Positions 1-11,971 are shown, counted from the stretch's first letter. The stretch is 64,000 bases of DNA from Diploptera punctata (GCA_030220185.1 JASPKZ010007294.1:299001-363000); one strand, 5' to 3'. A program made the numbers and translations. Notes: generated from the letters alone by a model not told the origin.

Positions 1-660
<660 letters not shown>

Positions 661-1010
661 GTTCGCCTTCAACGCCATTTATTTCTAAAAAAATGGTCAA
701 ATAAAGGAATTTGAAGATAGATTTGATTATATTTCGGTTGGATATAAAGTGAATTTTATTTGTAGGTGATGAAGAGATGATAGAATTAAAAAATGTGCTC
801 GCGCATCATCAAAATTGACTGAGCGCAAATATTATGCGCTATTATCATGATTGTGTTCATCATAGCGTTTGAATACCTCTGATTTCTTAATAGTCCTTCT
901 CTACGAATTAGTGCTGGGATTTGATTTTTGGCTTTGGAATCTTTGATATAGTATTTATCCCTATATGGAATTAATTATCTATTATACATTGGTCTGCAGT
1001 TTTAAATACC

Positions 1011-1011
<1 letters not shown>
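661..1011. other. AT-rich DNA, nothing identified
   Basis: No coding frame, RNA or repeat that I recognise. Confidence 0.5.

Positions 1012-1041
<30 letters not shown>
1012..1041. repeat. (TA)n microsatellite
   Basis: TA dinucleotide tract. The sequence TTTCTTATCATACCATAT directly after it recurs around 1337-1356, beside the tRNA-like element and its own TA tract, suggesting a local duplication. Confidence 0.95.
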
Positions 1042-1260
1042 TTCTTATCATACCATATTAAGCTTGCATTGCTCAGTGTTAAACATTTAATTATAACATC
1101 GATAAAGCGTCACTGCTATAAAGTAAAATAAATATTATCTTTAATTTGCTTACTTGTTATAGTCAGCTACTAGATGGCGGTGAAGACCGAGTTCTCGCGA
1201 CATCTAGTAATAATGGAGAATATAATACATATATAAGAAAAATAAGTGTTTGAATTGGAT

Positions 1261-1333
1261 TCGCCTGGTAGTGTAATGGATATCACGCTGAGGTACAGAC
1301 TCAGAGATCGGGGTTCGAATCCCGTCCAGGCAT
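1261..1333 (+). other. tRNA-like element (decayed tRNA or SINE head)
   Basis: Polymerase III-type boxes are visible: an A-box-like GGTAGTGTAATGGATAT and a B box GGTTCGAATCC. GCCTGG near the 5' side can pair with CCAGGC at the 3' side, giving a tRNA-like closing stem. The T-arm is poor: only CGGG/CCCG pairs, around an 8-nt loop. The unit is flanked by an inverted AGAAAAATAA / TTATTTTTCT. I read it as a SINE head or tRNA pseudogene rather than a working tRNA. Confidence 0.5.
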
Positions 1334-1351
1334 TTATTTTTCTTATCATAC

Positions 1352-1370
1352 CATATATATATATATATAT

Positions 1371-1407
<37 letters not shown>
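1352..1407. repeat. (TA)n(TG)n compound microsatellite
   Basis: A TA tract passes directly into a TG tract, immediately 3' of the tRNA-like element. Confidence 0.95.
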
Positions 1408-1841
1408 ATAGTCGCCCCTATCTTTCGCAAATAGTTCATATTGAATTCTGAACACCACTGATGTTTAAACAATATTACCACATTAAAATTCAATGTATTT
1501 ATTTCGCATAATTCTCAAATTCTTCACATATATATGTTTTTTTCTAATAAAGTCTCTTGTCTCAGAAATTATTTGATTGTCCTCTTCTTTCTCCTCACTG
1601 ACGATTTCACTTAGAGATCAGCAATATTCTGGAACCCCATCCAGACACTTCCAGAGTGGAAGTTTCGAGGGCCGACCTTTCCGGTAGGCATGGACACGTG
1701 TGGAATATTCCCCGCGGGCTTTCCGTTTCGTGACTCGAAGCTCACGAATTCACTAATGCTTCTCTATCATACAAGGCGAGATCGTATTCTCGCCGTCTCC
1801 AGCGAAATCTAAAATCAGCCCAACAATATGTTAAAATTAGA
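1408..1841. other. Unassigned DNA with a GC-richer patch
   Basis: Positions about 1625-1810 are clearly richer in G+C than their surroundings but hold no sustained reading frame. I do not recognise the sequence. Confidence 0.4.
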
Positions 1842-1926
1842 GATAGAGAGAGGGAGAGAGAGAGAGGGAGAGAGAGAGAGAGTTAGTGAGAGAGAGAGAG
1901 AGAGTTAGTGAAAGAGAAAGAGAGAG
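1842..1926. repeat. (GA)n microsatellite, interrupted
   Basis: Purine-only GA tract broken by GGGA and GTTAGT units. It causes the Leu-Ser-rich minus-strand open frame over this region. Confidence 0.95.
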
Positions 1927-2345
1927 ATTATTAATACCGTACCTATAAGAAGTAAAAACAGGTAAAACAGAAGATTCAAAAAGAAAAAGTAAAAGAATAA
2001 ATAAAGGAGGACCGTTATAATTGATATGTAGCAAACTGAAGAACGTAGAAAGACCTTGAAAGACTATAGTGTTAAAGCAAATGTATCATATGGGACTTTA
2101 CTAGTCAATGGCATATGGGGAAATGAAGATGGCTAGTCCTACGCTCTGGAAGAATTTTCTCTCAGAAATTTCCAGACGTTAATTTAAAATGAGGCTTCCG
2201 AGATTTGTCTGTATAAGAATGAGTAAAAAAAAAACTCCTCTACGCTTCTCGGTACCAAACCCAAAATTATGTTCTGAGCTGCGTGGATCAGGTAGCAAAT
2301 AACACATTGCCGGTTTATTAATTTTCTCTGATACATAACTGAAAA
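1927..2345. other. Unassigned AT-rich DNA
   Basis: No gene or known repeat recognised between the GA tract and the 3' tail of the first LINE. Confidence 0.5.
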
Positions 2346-4044
2346 GTCATCATCATCATCATCATCTGCATTCGTGGATTAGGTCTGTTGACCCGTTCCG
2401 ATTTCAGCCCATCTCTTTCTAGGTCTGCCCACATCTCGGGTGCCTTTAGGTTTGTATTTTGTTATTTGTTTTGGATATCTATCTTCATTCATTCTGTCTA
2501 TGTGTTGCTTCCATTTTTGTCTATATGTATCTATTTTATCAGTTATTGCAAATATTTCAAGTTCCTGTCTTATTTCTGTGTTCTTGATTCTGTCTTCCTT
2601 AGTGCACCCTTTAACAGATCTCAAAAATTTCATTTCTGCCGCCGTTATCCTACTTAGATCTTGTTTTTTATGTATCCAGGCTTCTGATCCATAGAGCAGT
2701 ACCGGTACTGCCAATGTTTTATAAAATTTCAATTGGGTCTCTCTTGTTGTTTTATTATTTAGTGATAGTTTTATCGTACCACATATTCCCTGGAATTTTG
2801 CTATTTTATTAGTTATATCATTATCATAATTAAATGAAATGTCACATCCTAGATAATTGAGATGGTTCACCTGTTCTATAATTTTGTTTCCTATTACTAT
2901 TTTGGATCTGATTTGATTTTTCCCTTGGAATGCCATTACCTTAGTTTTTTCTATGGATATTTTGAGATTATATTGTTCACATATATTATGTAATTTAAAA
3001 ATATTCCTTTGAAGCTCGTCTTCCGTATTTGCTATTATTGCCTGGTCATCAGCGTATAATAATGTTTTCAAGTAGTGTGTCGTACCTAATTTTATTCCTT
3101 CATTTGTTTCTTCGTTCCATTTTTTTATTATAACATTGATGTATAGGTTAAACAAAACTGGAGAGATACTGCATCCTTGTTTAACTCCTTGATTAGTATG
3201 AATTTTATTTTTACTTACTTCATTTCTAGTTTTTATAACAAAATTTGTGTTTCAGTACAAACTCTTTATAGCTGCTATTAAGTGTTTCGGAATTCCTTTT
3301 TCTTTTAAAATTGTCCAAAGTTTTCCTCTGTCTACTTTATCAAATGCCTTGACAAAATCAATAAAAGCTATGTGTGTTTCCTTGTTATATTCTCTTCTTT
3401 TGTTTATAAATTCTTTTATCGTAAATATATTATCCATATATGAACGCCCTGGTCTGAATCCACTTTGTTCTTGTGTTAACAATACCTCTGCTATTAGTTT
3501 TAACTTAAATGTTAAGATTCTTGAGTATATTTTATAGCCTGCAGTTTAAATGCTTATTCCTCTGTAGTTGTTGCAGTCGTTACGTTCTCCTTTCTTAAAA
3601 ATAGATTGTACTATTGCTGTTGTCCAGGTCTCTGGTATTGTTGCTTGTTTCCAACATAAATTTAAAAAAATGTAATAATCTCAGTTTTTAAAAAAATTCC
3701 TCCATATTTTATTAACTCCATATTAATTCCGTCTATTCCAGTTGCCTTTCTGTTCTTTGTTGTTATCAGTACTTCTTCTAATTCTCCCATTGTTATCAAA
3801 TCTATTCCTATCTCACACTCATATATGTTATCTTTAGTTGTTTTATTTTCATTGTACCACAGTTTTTATAATGTTCTTCCCATTGTTTCTCCTCAATTGC
3901 ATTGATCTGTATTGTATCTTGAAAAAGTCTGCTCACATTTTATTTATTTCAGATTGCCATTTATACATTAAATTATCTACTCATAACGCCAGAACATTGA
4001 TTTATCCTATTTTTAATTATAACCTGTGTATTAAAATAATTTTG
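2346..4044 (-). mobile_element. Family B LINE, RT domain and 3' end (5' truncated)
   Basis: A non-LTR retrotransposon fragment of RTE-like character, read right to left. RT motifs appear in order: NRKATGIDGINMELIK near 3730, IFKKGERNDCNNYRGISI near 3580, QSGFRPGRS near 3460, FIDFVKAFDKVDR near 3370, GVKQGCSISPVLFN near 3170 and the catalytic YADD near 3050. After these come a thumb region and the C-terminal signature VGRPRKRW near 2410. The 3' end is an (ATG)n tail, seen as (ATC)n at 2348-2367, which is typical of RTE-like insertions. The copy is dead: one in-frame stop follows SLY near 3250, another lies in the GISI-TAGYKIYS segment, and a frame change occurs near 3660. No endonuclease domain remains, and the left junction abuts the 3' tail of the C-family LINE. 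Assignment to RTE-like elements rests on motifs, not on a search. Confidence 0.88.
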
Positions 4045-6587
4045 TAGGTGAAAATAATAATAATAATATTTTATTTTATTATTCCGGCTTTTACAATGAA
4101 TATACATTTTTCTGGTACCCATGTTCACAGTTAACTACACATTTGTTTCAACACATTTTTCCATTCTTGTCTGTTCATCCATATATGTTCTTCTATTTCC
4201 CATTCCCTCTTAGTTTCATTGATTCCCTGAATCCACGTAATATTTGGTCTACCTCTTTTTCCTTCCCTGTGGTACCCAATCCGTGATTATCTTAGGTAGT
4301 CTTCCTTCTTCCATCCTTCTAATGTGTCCGTACCAATTTAATTGTTTCTTCTTTATAAAATCTAATATTGAATATTGTACCTGCATTTTTTCTTTTATAT
4401 ATGAATTTCCGATTTTATCCTTGCTGGATATTCTTGCAGCACGTCTCCAGTAGTCCATTTCAGTGGAGAGTAATTTTTTTTTTTTTTCATTTGTGCATTT
4501 AAAGCCCACACATCAGCTCCATAGGTAATAATGTTTGTGATTATTGTATTAAAAATAGTTTTTTTTTGTTTCTTTGAAGATATGTTTGTCCCATACTATT
4601 CCATTTAGGGCAGATATAGCATACTTTCCTATATTGATCCTGTTTCTTATCTCTGTTTCTTGTTTTCCATCTTTAGTAATTTTAATTCCCAAATACTTAT
4701 ATTCTTCAGTGTATTTAATTGTCCCTAAATTTTCTTCTAGTATTAAATCTTGAGGAAGATCCCCTATTGTCATATATCTATATTTATCCATATTGATCTT
4801 TAAACCCCATAAACTATATTCTTGTATTAATTTTCTAGTGAGGTATTCTATATCTTCAAATTCTTGAGCCACTATCAATTGGTCATCTGCAAACTGGAGT
4901 GTATATATTGTTGAATTATCATCTAGTGGTATTCCCATCGGTTTACATTTCTTTTTCCATTCTTCAATACCTTTTTCAGTATAAATCTTATATAATGTTG
5001 GAGATATACAGCATCCCTGTCGTAATCCTTAATTTGTTTGTGAAAACCTTTAGACAAGAACTTTCCCATTTTTACTTGTATATATGATTCTGAATATAGT
5101 TTTTGAATTGTTTCAATCAGTGTTGGATCTATTTTTTATTATTTTTAGTTTTAAGACTTTCCATAATTTTGATATAGGAATGTTATCGTAGGCTTTTTCT
5201 ATATCTATAAATACTAGATGTAGCGGTTGTGCTCTCATTGGTTTATTTTCTATAATTTCTCGTATGCTAAAAATGTGGTCTATTGTTGATCTGCCCACTC
5301 TAAATCCTGCCTCTTCCTCTGGTTCTAACTCTTTGTATTCAATTTCTAGGAAATACTTGATTATCTTTCCATATAGTCTACTTAGTGTACTATTGACTGT
5401 AATTCCCCAATAGTTTTTTGCATTCATCTTTTTTTTTCCTTTTTTATGTGTGGTTGAAATATATCCTATTTTCCAATCTGATGGTATATCTTCTCCATTT
5501 ATGCATTTTTCAAATAGACTTCTCAATAATTCGAACATTTTATCTGTTCCATGTTTTATTAATTCAGCTGGAATATTTCCTTTCCCTGGTGACGTTCTAT
5601 TCTTTAATGACTTTACTGCTTCTTTCACTGTTTCTATGTTTAGGTGTATATTTTCTTTTAGTTCTGCATCAAATTCCTCCTCTATAGGGTTTATATATTG
5701 TTCTCTATTTTCTGTTAATAATTCTTTGAAGTATTTATCCCAAGTTTGGAAATTAATGTATTTATTAAATCCTTCTTTGTCATTCTTTCTTACATTCTTT
5801 AAAGTTTTCCATGCTTCCGCATTTCTTTTTCCTCCAGTGTACCTTTGTATTTTTTGACATGTATTTTCCCAGCATTTGTTCTTTAATTCTGATATATTTT
5901 TTCTTATTTTTTGCTTGTTGTTTACGAAGGTTAATTTTGCCCTCTATTGATTTAGTATTAAGCCATTTTAGATAAAGATCTCTTTTTATTTTTACTTCTT
6001 TGTCAATTTCTTAACTCCAGCAATAGTTTTTATTATTATTAGTATATTTCTCTTCCCCAATAGCTTCTTTAGCTGCCTCATGCAGTTTATCTTTAATGTA
6101 TTGATATTGCTTTTCTGTAGATTCAAATGTAGTTTCTATCAATTTTTCATTTAGTCTTTGCTTAAATAAATATGATGTACTGTCATTTTCCAAACTTAAT
6201 AAATTATATTTATAACCACTTATTATATTAGTATCTAAATTATCTTTTTCTTCGTTTGGATTGGGATCATTTTTACCTTGAATGCTTAAATATGGAAATA
6301 TGATTTTAGAATTGACTAAAAAGTGATATCCGAATGCGGTACCTCTATATGCTCTTACATCATTTACTCTTAATTTAGTTTCCTGTTTAATTATAATGTA
6401 GTCAATAATTGATTTTTGTTGAAGAGTATCTTGCTGTCTTGTATACTTATGAATATCTTTGTGCTGGTAGTACACATTTAATATTCTCAGAGAATTTTGC
6501 TCACAGATGTCTATAATTCTTTTTCCATTATCGTTTACAACATTTTCTCCATGTGGACCTATAATTTTACTTTGTTTTTGTCTTCCT

Positions 6588-6590
<3 letters not shown>
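4045..6590 (-). mobile_element. Family C LINE: endonuclease remnant, RT and C-terminus
   Basis: A longer minus-strand LINE. At 6590-6011 an open frame encodes the middle and end of an AP-like endonuclease (GPHGENVVNDNGKRIIDICE, then SIIDYIII and NDVRAYRG). The segment where the family has an SDH catalytic triad reads GYHFLV, so the aspartate is lost. RT follows: EAVKSLKNRTSPGKGNIPAE near 5600, GYISTTHKKGKKK, AGFRVGRSTIDHIFSIRE near 5290, FIDIEKAYDNI near 5190, RQGC near 5010 and QFADD near 4880. The C-terminus carries WYGHIRRMEE and then GRPNITW in a shifted frame near 4250. The 3' tail is ATT-like at 4048-4066. Stops and frameshifts near 6010, 5110, 5030, 4540 and 4250 make it non-functional. 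The 5' end is truncated directly at an (AAT)n tract. Confidence 0.88.

Positions 6591-6653
<63 letters not shown>
6591..6653. repeat. (AAT)n microsatellite at LINE 5' junction
   Basis: About 21 AAT units, adjoining the truncated 5' end of the C-family LINE. Confidence 0.96.
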
Positions 6654-6655
<2 letters not shown>

Positions 6656-7583
6656 ATGCTATGACGCTTTCCGACTGAACGAGAAATTATTACCGCGTAG
6701 GCGTCCTAATATGTAATACACAATGTCATAACGAATCATTAGAACAGAAACTAGCTGGCAGTATTGATTAGTAACTGGTACGAATTCCATTATTCACATT
6801 TAATTCTAATTTTCTACGCGCTATATTCTAAAATTGAAGAATATTTACACGAGTTACTAATATGAAAATACGAATCCCAAAACATCAATTTTACTTTGAG
6901 TATTATTATTTTCTTCTTCAATTAGCAAATATGTATCTAAAAGTACAACTCAGTATGTATGCATTAAATAACGACAAATGAGAATAAAATAATGAACTCA
7001 GTACTTTAATTAAAATAATTGTATTATAGGACAGCAGGTAGTGTAATAACCAGGGCTAGAATTTCTATGTAAATATATATTTGTTAAAAATGTCGATAAA
7101 TGTTTGCGAATTAGGGCAGGTCTATTTGTAGTGTTTAAGACACATTTGCTTCCCCATTTTGTTCACGTTTCAGGGCATTGTCCTTATTTTTACATATTTC
7201 ATAAAGTTTCACATCTGTTTACATAAATGAACGTTTTATTTTGAATATGTTCCATATATTATAGTTGGAAAGTTATTCTTGTCAGATAATAATTTTTCCT
7301 AAGTACCATCTGTTTTTCAAAGCTGAATTCATGAATTCGTATGGAATCAATATCTTGTGACAATAGAATTTCTTACACTTGATCACAGCTGGCATGGTCC
7401 GGACATTTATGAGGGCCACTGTAAGTAGTCGCTTAACATATTCTATTCTCTAACTATCAACAGCCGTTAATGAGCTTCAACTGCACCTTAAATATATATT
7501 TTTAATATGTACATTCGGTATATTAAATAGTTAAAATACCATCAGATCGTAAATAGTTATCTTTAAAACTATGAATGTAAGTA
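6654..7583. other. AT-rich DNA, no gene seen
   Basis: No coding frame, RNA or repeat recognised across about 930 bases. Confidence 0.5.
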
Positions 7584-7880
7584 ATATTCTATGTCCCTTT
7601 TCCATTCCCCATTGATGCCACATGTCCATCCCATCGCAGTCTACGATAATTAACTGTTGATATCCGTTTTTCCGATAGAGATAATGTTGCTCACTGTAAT
7701 GTAGGATTTTACATTCGCCTGTCTGTTCGTCTGGTTCAAAAATGTTCCTAAGAACTTTATTCTCAAATACTCGTAGGCCTATTCTTTTCGCCTTCCTTAA
7801 AGTAAGAATTCGTGCTTCTCGTCCATATAATATAACTGGGAGAATAACAGTTATATATTATTTACATTTTAATGTATTTT
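7584..7880 (-). mobile_element. Family A LINE fragment (C-terminal region)
   Basis: The minus-strand translation gives LPVILYGREARILTLRKA, then RVFENKVLRNIFEPDEQTGE and HYSEQHYLYRK. This is the same stretch as in the fuller family A copy at 16.4-18.0 kb. It lacks a start, the RT core and the 3' end. The copy carries TAGGCCTA at 7774-7781, and alignment to the other copies shows exactly 6 extra bases there, adding Gly-Leu (see findings). Confidence 0.8.
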
Positions 7881-7939
7881 AAGAGAAGTTGGGATGGCAA
7901 AAGTGCCTATATGATAATATATAACAGTAATATTCAGGC

Positions 7940-8540
7940 CTATGCATAACAGGGCTGTTAAGGGTCTAGCGACAGCATTGTTTTTACCAAACTCGGATTA
8001 CAGCAATCAATTAAGAAAAGTGGGCATTAGTTGTTAAGTAGCAAAATCGAAACGTCGGGTGTTAACTTCAACCGAAAATTTAAAAATAACTCTAGCGCCC
8101 GCTATTTTCAAGTTTTCGCAAACGAAACTCGGTATATGCTATTGTTATGAAACGAGAAAGTTTTTCTACAAAATCAAAGAAATCCAACCATTAGAAATGA
8201 GAGCTTTCCTGAAATCTGAAATTTAAAAATCGCTCTAGAAGCCATAATTTTTTTTTTATCAAAACTCGTTATGTAAGATTTGAATAAGGAAAGTAAAATA
8301 GAGTTCGTTTATTAGCATAATAGGAAATTTAAGATCAAGGATTAACCTAAAAACTGATACAGGCCTTTTAGTGGAAACATTTTTCAACGTTTTACCGGGT
8401 ATAATTTTTGTTTTCTCGCAATGAAACTTGGTACCTACGAATTAATTAGCAAAATAAATAGTATTCCGTAAACTGGCAAAGTCGGTCTATAAATTTGAAT
8501 TCCTGTGAAATTCACTTAGTTCACGCAGTTCTTACTTAAT
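7940..8540 (+). repeat. AT-rich modular repeat M, copy 1
   Basis: A non-coding repeat built from degenerate modules of roughly 130-200 bp. Each carries variants of TTTAAAAATCGCTCTAGCG, CAATTTTCG and GAAACTTGGTATATGC. It ends with TTAGTTCACGCAGTTC. Related copies lie near 10.5, 23.2-23.9 and 45.65-46.3 kb. The element class is unknown. Confidence 0.6.
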
Positions 8541-8548
8541 GGATTATA

Positions 8549-8638
8549 GGACAGAGAATAAAAAATCTGTACCTGTGAAATGTGCTTCAACAAAATTACA
8601 TGTGGTAGTATGCTTTATTATTCATGGACTGAGTTGAT

Positions 8639-8669
<31 letters not shown>

Positions 8670-8743
8670 GCATATTACCACATGCTATTTTGTTGAACTT
8701 CATTTCACTGGTAAAATTTAGAGATTTTTTTATTCTCTGTCTA
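8549..8743. repeat. Foldback (hairpin) element with (TA)n loop
   Basis: The left arm, about 8549-8617, is the reverse complement of the right arm, about 8665-8743. Examples are TTCAACAAAATTACATGTGG on the left and CCACATGCTATTTTGTTGAA on the right, and ACAGAGAATA against TATTCTCTGT at the outer edges. The loop includes a TA tract at about 8639-8664. Size and structure suit a miniature foldback transposable element. Confidence 0.75.
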
Positions 8744-9235
8744 GATATCTATTTGTCTTGTTACTATCCTTCCAGGTCTGACGTTAATTTCGAATATAAA
8801 TGATGACTAAAGAAAGAAACATGTATTCGAAGCTTGGGATGCTCTTGTTGCCACTGAACTAAAGTAGTGCTCGCTCACTGGGGAGTCCCACCATGTGGTG
8901 GCTTGTATAGGTCAATCGATGGCTCTAATCCATCAACAAGTATTATCTATTGTCAAAAGAAATCGATTACAAAGGAAAAGAAAACATTTTTCTCTTTTAA
9001 AACTTCCCTATTTAATCTCTCTAGTTGCCTATTTATTGTCTTCATTAACTTCACTTATACTTCTATTATTTAATCCTATTAATCAGCTGCATTTAGCGAG
9101 TTCACAAGGATTGTAGACATTAATGCTCGTTCTCATGATAATATATAGGCTATTTTTAATTTTTACAAATCTTCATCGATCCTATTTAGTAGACACCAAA
9201 TACGATCATGATCAAATTTATATATATATATATAT
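8744..9235. other. Unassigned DNA
   Basis: The short open frames at 8867-9116 lack recognisable motifs. A 14-bp perfect palindrome, CCACCATGTGGTGG, sits near 8890. Nothing else identified. Confidence 0.4.
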
Positions 9236-9236
9236 G

Positions 9237-9563
9237 TCCACCACTGTGGTCTCGAGGTAGCGTGCTGCCTTGTCACGCAGCGGGTCCGGGTTCGATTCCC
9301 GGTCGGGACAGGCTCCCGGATGAGGCTTTTTTTTCGGGGATTTTCCTCACATGTAAGACAAATGTCAGGAAGCTTAGGGCTCAACGGTTCCCGAAAATCA
9401 TACGGCTATTATCATCATACTTATCATTATCATCATCATCCCTCAACGGTGTGGAAAGCAACGGGAAGCTACCACACCTATAATTCCTTAATAAAGTTGC
9501 AAAGCATAGCATGAAAATGCAATGATTACTGTGAAAGACCTGCCCTCGGGCAGAATTACTATA
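9237..9563 (+). mobile_element. SINE F1, copy 1
   Basis: A tRNA-derived SINE of about 320 bp. The head has a clear polymerase III B box inside a T-arm with five paired bases (CCGGG-TTCGATT-CCCGG, 9285-9301) and an A-box-like GGTCTCGAGGTAGCGTGC. The conserved body contains CCTCACATGTAAGACAAATG, an (ATC)n-rich middle, GTGGAAAGCAACGGGAAGCT, GCAAAGCATAGCATGAAAAT and GACCTGCC. It sits at the end of a (TA)n tract and ends beside TATATATAG. Confidence 0.9.
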
Positions 9564-9577
9564 GAATATATATAGAC

Positions 9578-10469
9578 GAACTTCGGGTAATTTGGATCCC
9601 TGTTTTGATTTTTTTTAATTAAGGGATTTGAATTTTGTTTAATTACTGTGATTATCATTAGTGTTGTAACTATGAAATAGCATTGTTATTTTACTCAAAT
9701 ATGGAAATATCTTCATACTTTATTAACTTTTTTACATTACAAGAAAGGTCCACTTTAACATCCATATCAGGGTAAAGTGGACCCCAGTGTCCACTTTACA
9801 TTTTAGTCTATTTTTAAGTTTATTTACTGTATTATTTTATACAGATAGGCACAAATTAATCTGAAAATATTTATGACTGATCATAATTAAAAAGCGTTGA
9901 TATTTATTTAATGTTTTCAAAATTAACCTTGATTATCACATTCACTCATCATTCAACTGCAGAAAGCGACGGTCTTTGGGCTTAGTAAAATTACAAGGAT
10001 ATTAAATGAAATTAATTAAGTGAATGGTTTTTATAGATAGCATCCTCATTGATAAAATATACGTATTCGTGTAAAGTGGACCCAGGTCGTCGTGGAGCGT
10101 CCATATTAACCGAATTCCTTTGTTATGCTTAATTATTTTATACAGCCACCATGTCACATAATATCAAACCAAACCCGTTAGTATATTAAAACAGCATCTA
10201 AATAATATATTAGGAGTTTTTTCAACATTTGTAATATTCGATAACGGTAATTAAGAATTGTTTCTTAGCTTGAAAAACTTTTAAAGTAGTCATTTTCATA
10301 AATATCACAAATGAACCCTTCTTCACACAAAGAATAAAAGAAACTGGCCTTAAACCGTAAAAGTTGATGAGGGGAAGAACTTAAAACATTTTCTGTTCGA
10401 AGACAGCACCAATTAAAGAAGTATTAACAGGGTCCACTTAAACAGAAGGGTCCACATTACCCGAACTTC
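9578..10469. mobile_element. Inverted-repeat element with GTCCACTTTA motifs, copy 1
   Basis: The ends are inverted: GAACTTCGGGTAATTTGG at 9578 and the complement of GAAGTTCGGGTAATGTGG at 10469. Inside, a GTAAAGTGGACC-like motif recurs in both orientations (about 9747, 9771, 9791, 10073, 10097, 10428, 10447), resembling subterminal transposase-binding repeats. No coding capacity. A second, deleted copy lies inverted at 38.41-38.99 kb. It retains CGAAGTTC at one end, so I treat GAACTTC as part of the terminal repeat rather than a target duplication. A non-autonomous DNA transposon is the best reading; the superfamily is unassigned. Confidence 0.7.
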
Positions 10470-10473
10470 ACTA

Positions 10474-10496
10474 TGTGTGTGTGTGTGTGTGTGTGT
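10474..10496. repeat. (TG)n microsatellite
   Basis: Short GT tract between the inverted-repeat element and modular repeat M. Confidence 0.93.
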
Positions 10497-10509
10497 CTGC
10501 GAGCGCGTG

Positions 10510-10930
10510 ATCGTGTCTCTTAACGCTCTAGCAGCCGCAATGTTTTCCTTTCTTTTTGGAACAAATTCTGCATATAGCAATCAGTTTAAAATAGTAAGGT
10601 CGAGAACATTAACTTAGCAAAATCGGGATATTAGTGGTGGGCGTACACCTGAAGCAAGTATTTAGAAATTGCTCTAGCGGTTGCAATTTTCGATTTTTCG
10701 TATAGGCCTATGCCAATGAAATATAACGACGAGAGTGTTACCAAAAATTCAGCGAATTACGACAATTAGTAGCGAGGGTTTACCTGAAATTTAAAAATCA
10801 CTCTAGCAATCTAGCTTAATTAACAAAAGAAAGATATATTCCGTAAACCAAGGAAATCAACTATAAATTTGACTTGATGAGAAATCCTTTTAGTTCACGC
10901 AGTTCCTGCGCGACAGAATTTTTATTCTTT
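10510..10930 (+). repeat. AT-rich modular repeat M, copy 2
   Basis: Modules begin near 10525 (CGCTCTAGCAGCCGCAATG), 10670 (TGCTCTAGCGGTTGCAATTT) and 10797 (CACTCTAGCAATCTAG). Like copy 1, it ends in TTAGTTCACGCAGTTC. One module contains TAGGCCTA near 10705, where related modules lack it. Confidence 0.6.
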
Positions 10931-10944
10931 GTAGCTTTCTTTAG

Positions 10945-11345
10945 TTATCTATCGGGCTCGGTTGTCAATGGGTTAAATTCCTTGCCTATGGTACAGAGGA
11001 TCGCGGATTCAATACTGATCCGATTTATAGGATGGAAAAATTCAAGGGACAAGTCCTCCGAGAGCAACTTTAAGCCGGAATCCCATGTATGAAGATTTTC
11101 GAGGTCATGAAAGAATCTCAAGTCTAAATTAGAGCCTCTGAGCAAAATTTAATCGGCCTTTCCCATCCAAGGAATACCTTGGTTACCTACTAGATGTCTC
11201 TTTAGATGAAATGGTAACTGCATGACACTCTGCTGACATCTGTAGTGAAATAAGCGTAACTAAATTAACTTGGTTAACTAACTCTTGTCCCCACATAGGG
11301 GCGTATGTGCACTCTTTACTAAAGAGGTTTCCATTAAGACGGTTC
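10945..11345 (+). mobile_element. SINE F3, copy 1
   Basis: A tRNA-like head (B-box-like GCGGATTCAATACTGATCC) is followed by a body shared with 20768-21140: GAAGATTTTCGAGGTCATGA, TAAATTAGAGCCTCTG, GAAATAAGCGTAACTAAATT and CTTGGTTAACTAACTC. It finishes in a stretch with CATAGGGGCGTATG. Two independent copies define a family of about 370-400 bp. Confidence 0.8.
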
Positions 11346-11502
11346 AGTTTCTCTGTGCCAACATTTTTTCTCTCTGACCTAAATAAGAGAGTGCGGAGAA
11401 AAGTGCAATGTCAGGAATATTATGTGTTGCGATTATGGGTTAAGCTGTTAGCATAATGTAGCCTATTAACTTCAAAATTTAACAACTTATTGATCTCCAG
11501 CA

Positions 11503-11503
<1 letters not shown>
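11346..11503. other. Unassigned AT-rich DNA
   Basis: Nothing recognised between SINE F3 and the CT tract. Confidence 0.4.

Positions 11504-11591
<88 letters not shown>
11504..11591. repeat. (CT)n microsatellite with CTTT extension
   Basis: About 35 CT units followed by CTTT units. Confidence 0.97.
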
Positions 11592-11592
<1 letters not shown>

Positions 11593-11971
11593 TTTATTTC
11601 AGAAGCTCGTGAAATGTAGTGCAACAAATAAGTCAGGAAATCAAGGGTTCCAATCCCATTCATGTAGCACTTTTAAACTGACCTAAATCTTCTGGCGGTA
11701 CCATAGACCTAGGATCAATTCAGTCACTCACGTAAATGTGTACAAGACCATGTTCTAGGGAAAATTATTGGTCGTGACGCAGAGCTAACAACCCGGCTAC
11801 TTCGTGCCGATTATCTGGAAGGGCCTTGACACCTTAATACCACAAGGGCTCCTAAGACTGTTGTGGGTTCTTCTTACTATCTTTATTTAAATGTTTGGGT
11901 TTGTTTTAAAATATAAATATATTTCGGGTTCAATAAATTATATCGATAGTTACTTTGATTTTTCTTTACGA

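Noticed and set aside
1261..1333. Functional tRNA gene
   Set aside because: The T-arm is mispaired and its loop is 8 nt. The end stem is offset.
9578..9584. GAACTTC on both ends of the inverted-repeat element as a 7-bp target duplication
   Set aside because: The second copy at 38.4-39.0 kb keeps CGAAGTTC at the corresponding end, so the bases more likely belong to the element.
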